From: Cymbidium sinense
Lineage: Eukaryota; Streptophyta; Magnoliopsida; Asparagales; Orchidaceae
Direction of reading: 5' to 3'
DNA: 64,000 bases
Assembly (NCBI GenBank): GCA_021442155.1
Contig: CM038221.1
Location: 147,737,601-147,801,600 of the forward strand
Shown here: positions 1 to 11,330 of the stretch, piece by piece
Numbering within the stretch: the stretch's first letter is position 1
Layout: each line of letters starts with the position of its first letter
Program-made: the position numbers and the translations under genes
The notes under the pieces: generated by a model
The model's database searches: none
What the model saw: only the letters and a program-made list of their open reading frames with translations
Told to the model about the DNA's origin: nothing

Positions 1-534
1 AATGATGTTAAGAAGCTATGGTTTATTTTAAATGAGCTTATTTAGTATTATTATCCTTAAGAATTAATTGGATATAATGAAATTATATGCTTATGTCTCT
101 TTATTTCCTTCTAATCATATTAAATATTGTATGTCACTTGTAATCATGCATACATATTTTTCAAAAATCAATTAAATGAAATGATTTCGTTTATGTCAAG
201 CTTGTATGTGTTGATTTAAATTAAAATATGTGTGGTTATTATCATTATTAAATCAAAGTTATTTTCAAAAGAATGTAAATCTATCATAACATATGGACTG
301 ATGACAATTATAAGTATTCATATGCTTGCATGTGCCTATAGCTTTGAACATGTGATATGGAGTTCTCTTTCTTTAATCTTTATGGATTCACATAAAAATG
401 TGAATATTAACAAGTGTATAGTTCATTTGAAAATGACACAAGATTTGTTTAGATTCATTCTTATGTATCATCATGTTAAAATTTAGATAGAACTTTAGCT
501 CACATGTATAAATATTTCAATTAAATCAAAACAT
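1..534. other. AT-rich DNA without a recognisable gene
   Basis: The stretch is AT-rich with no domain-like translation. An 84-codon open frame at 232-486 (+) has no family motif, no promoter context and low-complexity composition, so I do not call it a gene. Confidence 0.6.
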
Positions 535-976
535 AACTTTTGCATGATTTGCATTCTTGTAGTCATTTGTACATTCATGTGTATTTAAGAATAGTGGGTA
601 TATCTAGTCTGGACATTCTGGGGATGCATAGCTTTAAGTAGCCCCAAGGAGGTCTTTGCCTCACTCACCTGGTTAACAATGTCAAAGTACTTGCTTAGAA
701 CATTTATATACTTGTATGTGCATTTAGCTAATGAATGAAAATCTCCTTTCAGTTAAAAATAAATACAACTTTTACAAGATTTCCATTCTTTTAGTCACTT
801 GTACATTCATGTGTATTTAAGAATAGTGGGTATATCTAGGCTAGACATTCTAGAGATGCACAACTTTAAGTAGCCCCAAGGAGGTCTTGACCTCACTCCC
901 CTGGTTAACAATTGTGAAGTACTTGCTTAACACTTTTTTTACATTGAATGTGCATTTATCTAATGAGTGAAAATCC
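535..976. repeat. Two-copy direct tandem repeat, period about 232 bp
   Basis: Copy 1 is 535-766 and copy 2 is 767-976. Both contain the same landmarks in the same order: TACATTCATGTGTATTTAAG, GTGGGTATATCTAG, TAGCCCCAAGGAGGTCTT, CTGGTTAACAAT and AGTACTTGCTTA. Differences are scattered substitutions, so the duplication is not recent. No coding content is seen; it may be part of an unrecognised element. Confidence 0.8.
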
Positions 977-1201
977 CATATTTTTACAAAGTACATGCAT
1001 GCATCTTTCTTTTAAAAGTATGCTAAAAGAAATACATATATATTGCATGTATAGTTGTACTTAGGATTTAATATCATATGCATGTTACATATGATGGAAA
1101 TAAATGAATGAACATGTGTCATGTGATAGTAATTCATTCCAATTAATCTTAAGATGCCTTTCTTATTGAATAAGATCATTTAAAGTGAACCTAAACTCGG
1201 G

Positions 1202-1418
1202 ACTAATTTCAAAATGTGTAATAAGCCATTCACTAAAGAGAATTAGTTAATTAACATACTTTAGAAGTGACTTAAGGTAGGGATGAAAGAGAGTAATCTT
1301 CTCTTTTTCTACTAATTTCAAATGTGTAATAAGCCATTCACTAAAGAGAATTAGTTAATTAACATACTTTAGAAGTGACTTAAGGTAGGGATGAAAAAGA
1401 GTAATCCTCTCTTTTTCT
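1202..1418. repeat. Two-copy direct tandem repeat, period 109 bp
   Basis: Copies are 1202-1310 and 1311-1418. They are nearly identical, sharing TGTGTAATAAGCCATTCAC, AATTAGTTAATTAACATAC and GTGACTTAAGGTAGGGATGA, with only a handful of differences. This is a young local duplication in AT-rich non-coding DNA. Confidence 0.88.
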
Positions 1419-3639
1419 TCTATTTATACGACTTAGTTGTTAAGTGTTAATCAAATAAAATAAAAGAAAACACAAAGTAAAATTCTCAAATCATTTAAAC
1501 CACTTAAATTGAAACCAACCTCTTATGATTAAATACCCTTTCATATTTAGAAAGCCATAACCTTAATGCCTAGTTAAAACATACCACTCAAGCTTTAACA
1601 CACACATTAGAACTAAGTCACCATTTCTAACTTTATGTCAGGGCGGTGCATGGTATGATGTATATTTTATTTTATGATGTATTATTTTAGATTGGATGTT
1701 AGGGTGTATGTTTTGTATATAGGCTGTTAGTCCGCTATTAGCCTAATCATATTTTCTGCAGGGGATTGTGCCTAAGGGGCCTCTTAAAAATAAATATAAT
1801 TACTCTCTTTGCAGGTTACTTAAGCTCCTAAGCATAATCTAAATTAGGACAGGTAGGATTGGTTACTCATGTGCAGGGTGCTAAATCCAAATTATAAATA
1901 TAACTACTTCAGATGAATGGTGTGTTTAGCTAATACTTGTTTTGCAGGTGTAGTTAGATTTATTTTTTCTATTTTTAATGTAATTTTGCATTAGGAATTA
2001 GGATTAGAGTTATAGGGGATTGGAATGAGTACTGGCTAGAAGGTTTTGTCCTGGGAGGCCCTATGATGCCTTTGAAGCGAGCATATCCAAATCAAAGAAG
2101 ACATGAAGACATGAAGTATGAAAAAAAGAAGACCACCCATAATACTTATTAATTTATAAATTGTAATTATCCTTTTATACTCTGGGTTATATAAGAATAG
2201 AGCTCGGCTACCCACTTTTTCTTTTCGGGTGTACGGCAGTAGCTAACCACATCAACCTTTTATTCTTTTGCGTTAGTTATAAAATTGTTTGATATTTTAT
2301 TTAGCTTGCACAATAAAATTGACATGCATTTTTATAGTTTCTTTGTGAATGATGATTTAATGTGTGACCTAGATGTGATTAGGCTCTTAGGAAAAAATAA
2401 AATTTATACTCCAACTATAACTCATAATTAAAATTTTCTATAACTCATAACCCCACATAAAGCCTAGGCATTAATCTTGTTTCACTCTTACTAAGAGCCT
2501 AGGGTTGTATGCTAATTTTAACAACCCCCTTAGCTAAATGTTGTATGCTTAATATTATGTATTCATATTATTTCACTCTTGCTAAGAGAGGGTTTCTATC
2601 TTTGCACAATAGGGGAAGACTTGACCTTTGAGGGTCTCCTCTATGATGAAAAACACCTCTTTCTCTCTGATTTAGCCCATAATCCATTTTCATCATGCAT
2701 TTAGACATATGAAAAATTCTATAGCCTTTGTCAAAATGAAGTGTCAAATCAAATAAAAATTGAATAGATTTGCATTAGACTAAGTCATTACTCATACCAC
2801 TCATGCTCTAGTCTCTTAGGGAGTGGGTTCAAGGACTTTAGGCTCTTTCTAAATAATAACAGCCCAATTATCTTGCAAAATCAGATGACTTGCTAACATG
2901 GTTTTAAAAGCATAGGAGGAGTTAGCTGGCTGCCACTCTAGGTAGTTATAAGTCTAGCTGTCGGGTGATTTACTCTCTCTTGTGGAGGTAAACCATATGT
3001 CCATTTTCTCTTTGATTTAGGTCATGCTTTAGCTCTTGCTAAAGCTCTCTAGATTTAGGATCTGAGGTTACTATTTTCTTTGGGCTACAAGCATAAATCC
3101 TCACCTCTTAGGCATTTTCACAATCTTGTGTTGATAGATTATAAGCTCTATTAATCTAATAAAATTTTAACTCAAATAAAATAAATCTCTTACTTTCAAA
3201 TTTATAAAGTCCAACCATATGATAGATTGAAATGCTCACTAGGCCTCCTAGTATCATGAGAATTTCCTACTTATTCCCTTTGGCTTCCAAAATAAGTCTC
3301 TCCTTTTGAACTATCCCATTTGATTTTTTTCAAACATAACTAATTTGTTGATAGTCTTACCCTCAAAATCTTTGGATACAATAATTGTCTACTTTAATCA
3401 AGAGTATTTCTAAGGAACTCACCTTCTTTATGATGTAGTTAACTATGGGGGATTGCCTCCATAGGGAACTTTAGAACCCAATTTAATATAAACACTATTT
3501 TATTCATCCATGTAAAGTACGGGAAAAAATCTATGGTATATTCGAAGACCCATCATGCATTAGGAGTCCTTATTAAGTGAATAGATCTATTAAAGGGTGA
3601 TGTCTCTATCTTTCAAGATAGTACATCATACTTTAATGT
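1419..3639. other. Non-coding stretch upstream of a Gypsy pol fragment
   Basis: No reading frame with family motifs is visible. Around 2160-2220 a TATA-like GTTATATAAGAATAG follows a segment of more balanced composition, which could be LTR or leader sequence of the Ty3/Gypsy element whose pol fragment follows. I found no paired LTR, primer-binding site or polypurine tract, so this is only a possibility. Around 2480-2590 short phrases such as CACTCTTACTAAGAG and CACTCTTGCTAAGAG recur. Confidence 0.4.
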
Positions 3640-4526
3640 CATACTCGATCACTTCAATAAGTGCTCCCTTAGATCTGCATGGTGTCCCCTAAAAGTCTGA
3701 CTCAACTCAGATTATTCCAAGGACGGTTGGCATATCTAAGATGCGTCATTTTCAACCTATCATGGTGATGCCAGTCATTCCCAGCACTTGTCAAAAAAAA
3801 AATGTCAAGTTCAAGTGGGATGATAAGTGTCAGCATACCTTCGAAGACATCATGCACTACCTGATGATGTCGCCAGTTCTAGCAGCCCCTATCCCGGGCA
3901 AGTCATTGATTCTCTATACTGCTATGTTAAATGACTCCCTTGATGCTTTGTTGGTCCAAGCCAATGATGAAGGGAAAGAGAACACCCTCTACTATCTCAG
4001 TAATCTCCTAATCCCTACTGAGGTGAATTATCCACCTATTGAAAAGCTTTGCCTAGCTTTAATCTTTGCATCCCAAAAGCTACGGCACTACATCCTTTCT
4101 CATAAGGTGAACTTGATCTCTAGAATCAACCCTCTGTAATATCTCATGACACGACCGACGCTATTCGGACAATTGGTGTGATGGTCCATGATTTTGTTAC
4201 AGTTTGGCATTACTTTCATACCCCTCCGTGCGGTGAAAGGACAAGCACTAGCAGATTTCTTAGCAGCACAGCTACTTCTTGTTGATTCTCTGCTTAGTGA
4301 TGACCTCTCCAATGAATAAATCATAAACTTATTGGGCACTAGAATTCACCGCTAGGAGATGTATTTTGATGGTGCTGCTTCCTTTCAAAAGGGAGAAGAA
4401 CTACGATCTACTCTCCCAAGAAAGGTAGGAGTACGAATAGTTCTCCTAACTCCCGACCGTGATATGATGAGATTCTCATTATCATCTGTCCAATCCATGC
4501 ACAAATAATAAAGCTAGTGCATTATC
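3640..4526 (+). pseudogene. Ty3/Gypsy (Tat/Ogre-type) pol fragment: RT end, RNase H, second RNase H
   Basis: Remnant of a retrotransposon polyprotein. From 3655 the translation shows the RT connection motif (LRLFQGRLAY, with frameshifts). An open stretch at 3741-4139 carries the RNase H-like tail: FKWDDKCQHTFEDI, SPVLAAPIPGKSLILYTA, LYYLSNLL, and IEKLCLALIFASQKLRHYI. After a stop, GQALADFLAAQ and then YFDGAASF...GVRIVLLTPD mark the start of the extra archaeal-type RNase H found in the Tat lineage. Stops and frameshifts interrupt every domain boundary, and protease, most of RT and integrase are absent. The lineage call rests on the second RNase H and is inferred from family knowledge. Confidence 0.85.
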
Positions 4527-4657
4527 CCGCTAAGCGATTTCCAGGTTCATGGATTTTTAGTCTAGAGTTAGCCATTTCCCTAAACATCCATAATATCAAC
4601 ATTCGTAACACCGTAATATCATTTCCCTAACATCCAGGTTCATGGAAATCCGCTAAG
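4527..4657. other. Scrambled junction with short duplicated fillers
   Basis: Short phrases appear twice in shuffled order: CCAGGTTCATGGA (4541 and 4634), CATTTCCCTAAACATCCA (4573) versus CATTTCCCTAACATCCA (4620), CCGCTAAG (4528 and 4650), and TAATATCA. The block 4560-4601 encodes a fragment of Gypsy second RNase H (LELAISLNIHNI) and matches 54,168-54,209. Such patchworks are typical of illegitimate end joining with filler DNA; that explanation is inference. Confidence 0.7.
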
Positions 4658-5322
4658 ATGTTTGAGTACTCATCGGACCCAAGATCATTAGCGATGATAA
4701 CCGAGACGGTGCGATGATGCCGATATGGTGGTTGCGTCGGGTCTACGCGGTGACCTGATGGTCGGCGAGGATAACCAGCGGCGATGGTGGCAACCCGCAG
4801 ATATGGCCGCGAGGGTCGCCGGACCGCGTGTGGTGGGTGACCGTGGCATGGTGGTTGGCTACCGATGGGGGTGGTGGCGCAGAATCGACGATGCGATGGT
4901 GGCGAAGTGGTGCGTAGAATGACGGGATGACCGGCAACATGGTGGTGACCGCGGAGATTGCCGATGGTCGAGGCGATGCTGACGTAGTCGGCACGGCAAG
5001 GCGATGGTGGTGGGCGACCACATGGGTGGTCGGCAGAATAGAATCGGCGACGGTAGCGACGGGCGACAGCGCCAGTAGTCGTGGATGACCGGTGATGATG
5101 GTGACTAGGAGATCCGGCGGATCGGAGATGGCGGGCCGGGTTGTCAGAAAGAATCGGGCTAAAGGGCAAAAGTTCGGATAGCCATGATGATGATGGTGGT
5201 GACAGAGATTGCCGATGGTCTAAAGGGCAAGATGGTAAATGCATGCGGAGACCGGCATCGAATAACGCGATGACCTACGATGATGGTGGTGACCACGGAG
5301 ATCGCTGGCGGTCACGCTTTTC
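4658..5322. repeat. GC-rich block built of ATGGTGG-type degenerate repeats
   Basis: This roughly 660-bp block is far richer in G and C than its surroundings. Variants of GATGGTGGTGACCACGGAGAT recur at about 4938, 5190 and 5280. The same phrase type (GATGGTG...CGGAGATTG) occurs once per copy inside the Copia LTRs of this window (about 29,366 and 31,382). The block therefore looks like amplified or rearranged LTR tract. Long open frames on both strands here, including 205 codons on the minus strand at 4627-5244, are composition artefacts rich in Pro, His, Arg and Ser and are not called genes. Confidence 0.6.
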
Positions 5323-6260
5323 TTTGACATATCGAGGTTGTTTGTCGAGTGTGACTCGATGACGTTAACGATAAGAGGTGAAATCTACTGGGGATTTTTG
5401 ACCTATCCGAGGTTGTTTGTCAGAGTGTTACCCGATGACGTTAACCTGTATAGAAGAGATTGAATGGAATCCGCTGAGGATTTTGACCTATCTGAGGTTG
5501 TTTGTCAGAGTGTGACTTGATGACGTTAACTTGTATGGAAGAGGTCGAATTGAATCCATTGAAGATTTTTGACCTATCTGAGGTTGTTTGTGAGAGTGTG
5601 ACTCAATGACATTAACCTGTATGGAAGAGGTCGGATTGAATCCGTTGAAGATTTTTGACCTATCTGAGGTTGTTTGTCAGAGTCTTTGCTCGATGACGTT
5701 AACCTGTGTGGAAGAGGTTGAATTGAATCCACTAAGAATTTTTGACCTATCCGAGGTTGTTTGTCGAGTTAGAGATGGCGTTAACTCGTATGGAAGAGGT
5801 CAATTGAATCCGAGAATTTTTAACCTATCCAGGTTGTTTGTCGGTGTTACCCATGATGTTAACTGGATGAGGTCAATTGAATCAGAAGATTTTGACCTAT
5901 CCGAGGTTGTCTGTTAAGGTGTTACCCGATGACGTTAACCTGTATGGAAGAGGTTGTGGGAAGTCCTCCAAGGATCTTTTGACCTATCCTAGGTTGTTTG
6001 TCAGAGTCTTTGCTCGATGATGTTAACCTGTATGGAAGAGGTCGAATTGAATCCACTGAGAATTTTTGACCTATCTGAGATTTTTGTCAGAGTCTTTGCT
6101 CGATGACGTTAACCTGCATGGAGTAGGTGTGAAGTTTTGATCTATCCGAGATTGTTTGTTAGAGTCTTTGCTCGATGATGTTAACTGTATGGAAGAGATC
6201 AATTTGAATGTCGAGGATTTTGACCCATCCGGATTGTCATTGTATTGACGTTAACTTATG
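5323..6260 (+). repeat. Tandem array of about eleven 86-bp repeats
   Basis: Successive starts of the phrase GACCTATC(C/T)GAGGTTGTTTG lie at 5400, 5485, 5571, 5657 and 5744, giving a period of 85-87 bp. Each monomer then reads TCAGAGTGTTACCCGATGAC, GTTAACCTGTATGGAAGAGG, TCGAATTGAATCC and a T-rich end. The first monomer is degenerate, and monomers after about 5,760 carry many small deletions. A 103-codon open frame at 5606-5917 is simply this repeat translated. One monomer near 5945-5995 carries the AAGTCCTCCAAGGATC variant that dominates the related short array at 51,595-51,860. Confidence 0.92.
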
Positions 6261-6584
6261 GAGGTCGATTCAAAATATCCGTTTGTGGTTGTAGCCAAAG
6301 TTGCTCCTTAACCTTAGTCTTTTTCATTGGTATTGCTGACTTGCTTCTCTAACTAATAATAAATTAGATATCCAGAATATTGATTTGGGTAATCTTTTAA
6401 GATTAAGAGTTTCCCCCTAGTTTTCGATAAAATCTGAAGGAACAAAGTTTGATGAATCTTCATTCTTCGCTTGCGCTCCTTAAAAGCTTGAAATGCTCCA
6501 CCTCGATGGTGGTTTTGATCTTGTTAGGAAACTTGGTCGCCATACAAGATGAAATAATGGGAATGCTTTTCACATATGCCAAAC
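6261..6584. other. Flank between repeat array and Copia LTR
   Basis: No firm gene. If the LTR at 6585-7513 is the 5' LTR of a minus-strand Copia element, internal sequence would begin here reading leftward. A weak primer-binding-like TTGGCATATGTG and an MATKFPNKIKTT start on the minus strand would fit, but both could be chance. A 67-codon plus-strand frame at 6449-6652 shows no family motif. Confidence 0.3.
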
Positions 6585-7513
6585 CGCGTGCTAGAAAATC
6601 GGTAGAGAAAAGTTTACGCCTTACCCTTGAAATACAAAGACACAGTATTTAAAGAGTGAACAAGAAAACTCTAGAAATTTTAACGTGGAAAACCTCGAAA
6701 AGAGGGAAAATCATGGGGCATAGCCCAGTAAAAAGCTTTCACTATATATTTATTTTAGAGTACAAATTTTCGACATACTGTAATCAGATAGAAGAATGAC
6801 AATGAATCGAATCGATAATAGCAGCCCATATAGTCACTTTTAGGTTGTAACTTGGTACAGGATGATGATGAACAGCGGGGATCAGTGACTGACGATGAAG
6901 GTCTTCATGATGGTTACCGGCGAAGATGGCACCGAGGATCGGTGCGGACCGGAGTGGCCAGCGGTGGTCTGATGATGATCGCGGCGATATGTTGGCGAAT
7001 GATAGGCCAGCAGGGTATCTACGATGACGGCGACGAGATTGATGAGCAAGGATCACGATGGTCGACGGGCGTGGTTGGTAACCAACGGGGGTGGTCGATG
7101 ACTGTCGAGTGGTAGCATGATTATGCTTGGAGGATTTTCAAGCTTTAGAGCTCTCTCCTCTCTCTTGTTTGGCCTTCCCTCATATGAAGAATGAGGGGCT
7201 ATTTATAGATTGGAGGAGTGACGTCTTTGTAAATACATACAAAATCCGAACCACTCCTCTCTATCGGACGGCTCAAAATGATTCTTTTGATCATTTGATG
7301 TATTTTGTGTATTTGAATGCTGAAATAAAGTCAGAATTATGAGATCTTGGGCTTGTTAGATCCCCGTCAAGACACTTTCGATTTGACTATAAACACTCCA
7401 TAAGAATTAGATTGATAATAAGCTTTTGATCTCGGTTAGTCTTGATTCAGAATCAGATTGTTTTCAACATCAAGATTCGTGCTTCGACTAGTAGAATTTT
7501 CAAGGTCATATCA
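6585..7513 (-). mobile_element. Copia-type LTR (solo or 5' LTR), minus strand
   Basis: Member of an LTR family present at least four more times in this window (29,024; within 30,057-32,036; 49,613; older copy 32,440). Read on the minus strand it starts TGATATGACC, has a TATA box TCTATAAATAGCCCCTC near 7195-7212, an R/U5 segment with GGGCTATGCCCCATGATTTT and TTTTCGAGGTTTTCCACGTT, and ends TTTCTAGCACGCGG instead of the family's TAGCACGCA. The hallmark TTTTCC...GGGTTTTCCACGT hairpin is typical of plant Copia LTR ends. No polypurine tract follows on the high-coordinate side, so it is a solo LTR or a 5' LTR whose element was lost. Confidence 0.8.
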
Positions 7514-7717
7514 ATAAGTGATAATTTTTTATCTGAGCCATCTAATAAAAAATTAGAATACATACTTAAGTGGGATGCAGACTTCAAGCTTTGGTTATTA
7601 GCTAAAACATCTCTCTTATACTTAAAAAATTTTTGGTTGATGTTGTAATTTTCAAAAATTTTAAAGCTAAATATTTGAACAATAACTCTGTTTTTTTAAT
7701 TTTAAATATTTTTGAGA

Positions 7718-7797
7718 GTGTGTGTATATGTGTGTGTCTATATATGTATGTATATATGTGCGCGTGCATGTGTGTGTGTGTGTGTGTGTGTGTGTAT
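7718..7797. repeat. (TG/TA)n microsatellite
   Basis: Alternating GT and TA dinucleotides ending in a pure (TG) run just before 7797. It creates overlapping artificial frames on both strands. Confidence 0.95.
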
Positions 7798-10500
7798 AAA
7801 GTTGAGTTATACATAAATAATAAGTATTCTCTTGTTTTCAAGTAGTTCATTTTTTTGACAACATGAACTTCATTTCATTAATACGAAATATCACTAGAAA
7901 TGAGCTTTCATAAATCTTATAAATAAACAATCACCAAAAGCATTTTATTCAATTAAAAAATTAATATAAGAAACAAATTTTTTTATCACGACAAAAATAT
8001 TGAATTTTAGCAAAATTAAATTAATTTCATTAATAGATTATTTGGAGTGTAGAATGAATGAAATATAGGGATTTTAGAACTTTGGCTACTTGGATGAATT
8101 AAATAGAAATGCAAAATAATTTCTTGGAGAATTAAAATTAATCATTTAGATCATTTTTAGTGCATTCTAGAATTGCTCAATTTGAGTATTTTCAAATACA
8201 ATACATCACATTCTTCACTCACGTGTGGCTCAAAATTGGCCACATATCTCTCGAATGAAGAGAATGTGATTTAAGTGTCGATGTAATTTTCAGAAGACAG
8301 ATGTAATAGTAGGTAAGATACTACATAGAGATTTCGCCCTCATTTTGTGAGGACTTTAGATCTAATTCAGGTTTCCTATAGGCGCAAGCAGTCATAGTTA
8401 ATTACCACTCCCAATGCTGAGAGAGAACTTTCGATTAAGGCTAGTCGTTATATCGCTAAATGCATAGCGTATAATAGCAGCATGTGGAGTTTTGGAATTT
8501 ATGAAATTTATCATTATTAGCTTAAAGCGGATGGTTGGGGGAATGATGACGTGCCCGATCTAGATCGCATGGTTTCGTCATCCCGGGTTGTCGCTGTCCT
8601 TAGTCTACTTAGTTAGAGGAGGTAGTTGACCCAACCTGACCGAATGATCCTTATCAGTAACACATGGGTTACGTCGTACAAGAAATTCTTTTAGACCTGG
8701 GGTGGTGTTTATCTAAGGAGACAGATTTAAGTCTACCTTAGTTGACAGAGGGCTTTTTGCCCTATCAGGTGTACCCTATGATTCACAACTCAAAGGGTAG
8801 AGATATTGGGGAGTATACAGGCTATGATCGTGATCGTAATATAATGGAGCCTTAATGGACAAATCACCCGATCAGAGGACTCTGGTCGTAACTGCATCAT
8901 CTGTGGAGCTTATTGGCCAAGCCATACAGTCATAGGACACGGGCCACGTTCTTACCAGCATGAGATTGATTGATAATAAATATAGTAAAACACTTGATTT
9001 GACATTATCTTCTTTTGTGAGCTAGAGTTTTCTTAATTTGTCACTTTGAACAAATAATTACGGAAGGTGGATAGATTGAGTTTTACTTTAAGCTTTTAAT
9101 GATTAAGTTTTATTTAAGCAGTTTTTAGATTGATACTTGATTTAAGTTAATTTGATTTGAAGTTAGAATCATGGAAGTATCCCCAAATCATCATTCACCA
9201 TCATCGATAGTTAATTGATTAATGAATAAAAAATTGATAGCAGATCATATCAACTCCTTTTAGCCTAATAGAGATCATCTATTGTCACAAAATTAGCTTT
9301 TAGGTATTTTAATAAGTTGATATTTTTATAATATTATTATTGTATTTTTAAGTTTTGTTAACCCGGTCCTAAGGACAAATCGGGAAGCAACTCACGCAAC
9401 ATCCTGAGATACTTGAATCTAAACATTCAGCATAGTGTCGGGACCCAGGCGGGTGTTTAGTAATTCAAATAATTTTATGTTTAAATTGTGAGATTGATTT
9501 TGTATTTTCATTTAATTCTAATTTAGCCTGTGCAACCTTTTCAGATATTAAAATTTGTACTTTAAATCTCTATGTCTCAGCACATGTAAGTATTTATAGC
9601 TTAGATAATTTCATCTAATTAATGAAATCATTAGTTTTAAAAATCATAATTAGAATAAATTTTTTTAATTTTGGATTGTAGGAAGCTCCTTCATTTGTGC
9701 AAAATTTAATTTAGTGTCGACATCTCTCTGCTTGTACGAAGAATTACAGATTTGGTGGCGTTGAAGGTGTTGTAAATTGATCTAATATCTTATTAAATCT
9801 TTTGGATTAATATTTAATTGATTTTAAGTTGATTAGTCTTTGAATATTCAATAGTCTCTCGCTCATGATAATTCTCAAATTCATCACCGATTATACTCAA
9901 TTTCACTTTGGTCTAATTTGAGTATTTAATAAGGCAACGAATATACTTCAAACATTTTTCAAGGATTCATTGCTTATGCTTATTAGCAATCATTCGATCT
10001 CATTGAAGACCTCTGATGAATTCTTTGGTTTTCTTCAATTTATTTGTGTATATTTGAAGAGTATATATTAATTCCAAGAGGCTCTCATATGCTTTGATTT
10101 GATGTTCAATCAAGATTCTTACTTCTTTCGATATGAGGCCTAATTTTCAATTGTTCAAATAGTTTTATTATTACTTGTTTGTGAATTTAATACTTCGAGA
10201 ATTTAATAAAGGGCTCTTTTCACATAAACAAACATCAACTCCAATATTCCTAACTCCACATCATACTTCATATTTAGTGAACAATTAGACTTCAAATTTA
10301 TTATAAGTCTCTTATAAGTTTGATAAAGCCTCTCAAGTTTCAGCGAAAGCTTGTTTAGTTTTGTGAGTTTGAAGAAAAGAGAATCCATTTTATCGCTTCA
10401 ATTTAAACCATCAAGGATTATAATTAAAGTTTGTGAGTTTAGTATCATCCATCAAATCCTGTCATCACACATGATTATTAAATTTAGATAAAGATGGGCT
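7798..10500. other. Long stretch without recognisable genes
   Basis: AT-rich ends flank a segment of ordinary complexity at about 8300-8960 that has no open frame and no repeat within this window. At about 9360-9450 the phrases AACCCGGTCCTAAGGAC and GTGTCGGGACCCAGGCGGGT resemble untranslated parts of plant LTR elements, but no LTR pair was found. About 9780-10,440 is AT-rich without features. Confidence 0.45.
8205..8270. repeat. Short imperfect hairpin
   Basis: ATCACATTCTTCACTC at 8205-8220 faces GAATGAAGAGAATGTGAT at 8253-8270, with an inner pair GTGTGGC/GCCACAT. The fold is about 66 nt with a small loop. No host gene or repeat family is evident around it. Confidence 0.6.
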
Positions 10501-10522
10501 CCACATTGTCTCATCCAATTCT

Positions 10523-10870
10523 TATAAATAAGGCTAAGAGCTGGGCATTGCATTTCATTCTAGTTGTTTGAGAAGTTGGAGTACTTGAAAGAGAGGGGAT
10601 AATTTTTTAGTTCAAATTTTGGGTGGGCTTTTAACTTTACTCAGATAAATCTTGTAAGTGCTTTTTACGTTTATTTTTCTTTGATTTGATATTTTATCCT
10701 TGTATTCATTATATGTTCTTTTCTCTTCTTTTTTTATTTGATTTCAATTTTAAAAGATTTCCATTTAAATTTATCTAAGTTTCGAATTTTAGTATAAATT
10801 TCGGCAGCATTTTGGCTAGGAGAGCGACATCTAACAAATTTTTTGGCTTGCTCGGTACGCCCTATTAAGC
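10523..10870 (+). promoter_or_regulatory. Possible promoter and leader (TATA box then untranslated sequence)
   Basis: A canonical TATAAATA at 10523-10530 is followed about 30 bases on by CATTTCATTCTAGTTG, a plausible start region. Then come T-rich leader-like sequence and AATTTCGGCAGCATTTTGGC, a phrase typical of plant LTR-derived transcripts. No convincing coding region follows. The segment could be an LTR R/U5 or an independent promoter remnant. Confidence 0.4.
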
Positions 10871-11029
10871 ATAATGAGTGGTGTCTTGCGACATCACAGT
10901 TGTCTTCCTATCTACTACGACCTATTGGGCATTAGCGGGGTCTTGGAGCCTGCAAAAGAAAGACACAAGCACATATATATCTCCACATTCACACATTTCA
11001 ACTTATTTTCCCATGCACTTGCAATGATG

Positions 11030-11330
11030 GACAAGGAGGGTTCGGCTAGGGGAGATTGTAAATTTCAGCAAAGGGGAATTGCAGATTTCAGCAATGGAGA
11101 TTGTAGATTTCAGCAAAGGAGAACTTCAAATTTTGGCTATGGAGGATACAGGCTAGGTGTTTCAGTTAGGGAAGAGAAGGGAGGATATTTTGCTAGGGTA
11201 GAGAAGGAAGTATTTTCAGCTAGGACAGAGAAGGAAGGATTTTCAGCTAGGGCATAAAAGGAAGGATTTTCGGCTAGGTGTTTCAGCTAGGGAGAGAAGG
11301 GAGGATTTTTGGCTAGGGCTTAAAGGGTGA
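11030..11330 (+). repeat. Purine-rich degenerate minisatellite
   Basis: Phrases of the type GAAGGAAGGATTTTCAGCTAGG recur with a spacing near 27 bp, preceded by AGATTTCAGCAA(A/T)GGAGA repeats. A 127-codon frame (10,874-11,257) runs through this and gives a repetitive peptide (FSARTEKEGFSARA). It has no family resemblance and I treat it as incidental. Purine-rich non-repetitive sequence continues to about 11,620. Confidence 0.65.

Noticed and set aside
232..486. 84-codon open frame on the plus strand
   Set aside because: AT-rich, no motif, no promoter or homologous context; expected by chance.
4627..5244. 205-codon minus-strand frame in the GC-rich block
   Set aside because: Pro/His/Arg/Ser-rich translation of degenerate ATGGTGG repeats; overlapping long frames exist on both strands.
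5606..5917. 103-codon frame with an internal peptide repeat
   Set aside because: It is the 86-bp DNA repeat read through; 86 is not a multiple of three and later monomers break the frame.
10874..11257. 127-codon frame ending in EKEGFSARA repeats
   Set aside because: Lies over a degenerate minisatellite and has no recognisable family; kept only as a repeat entry.
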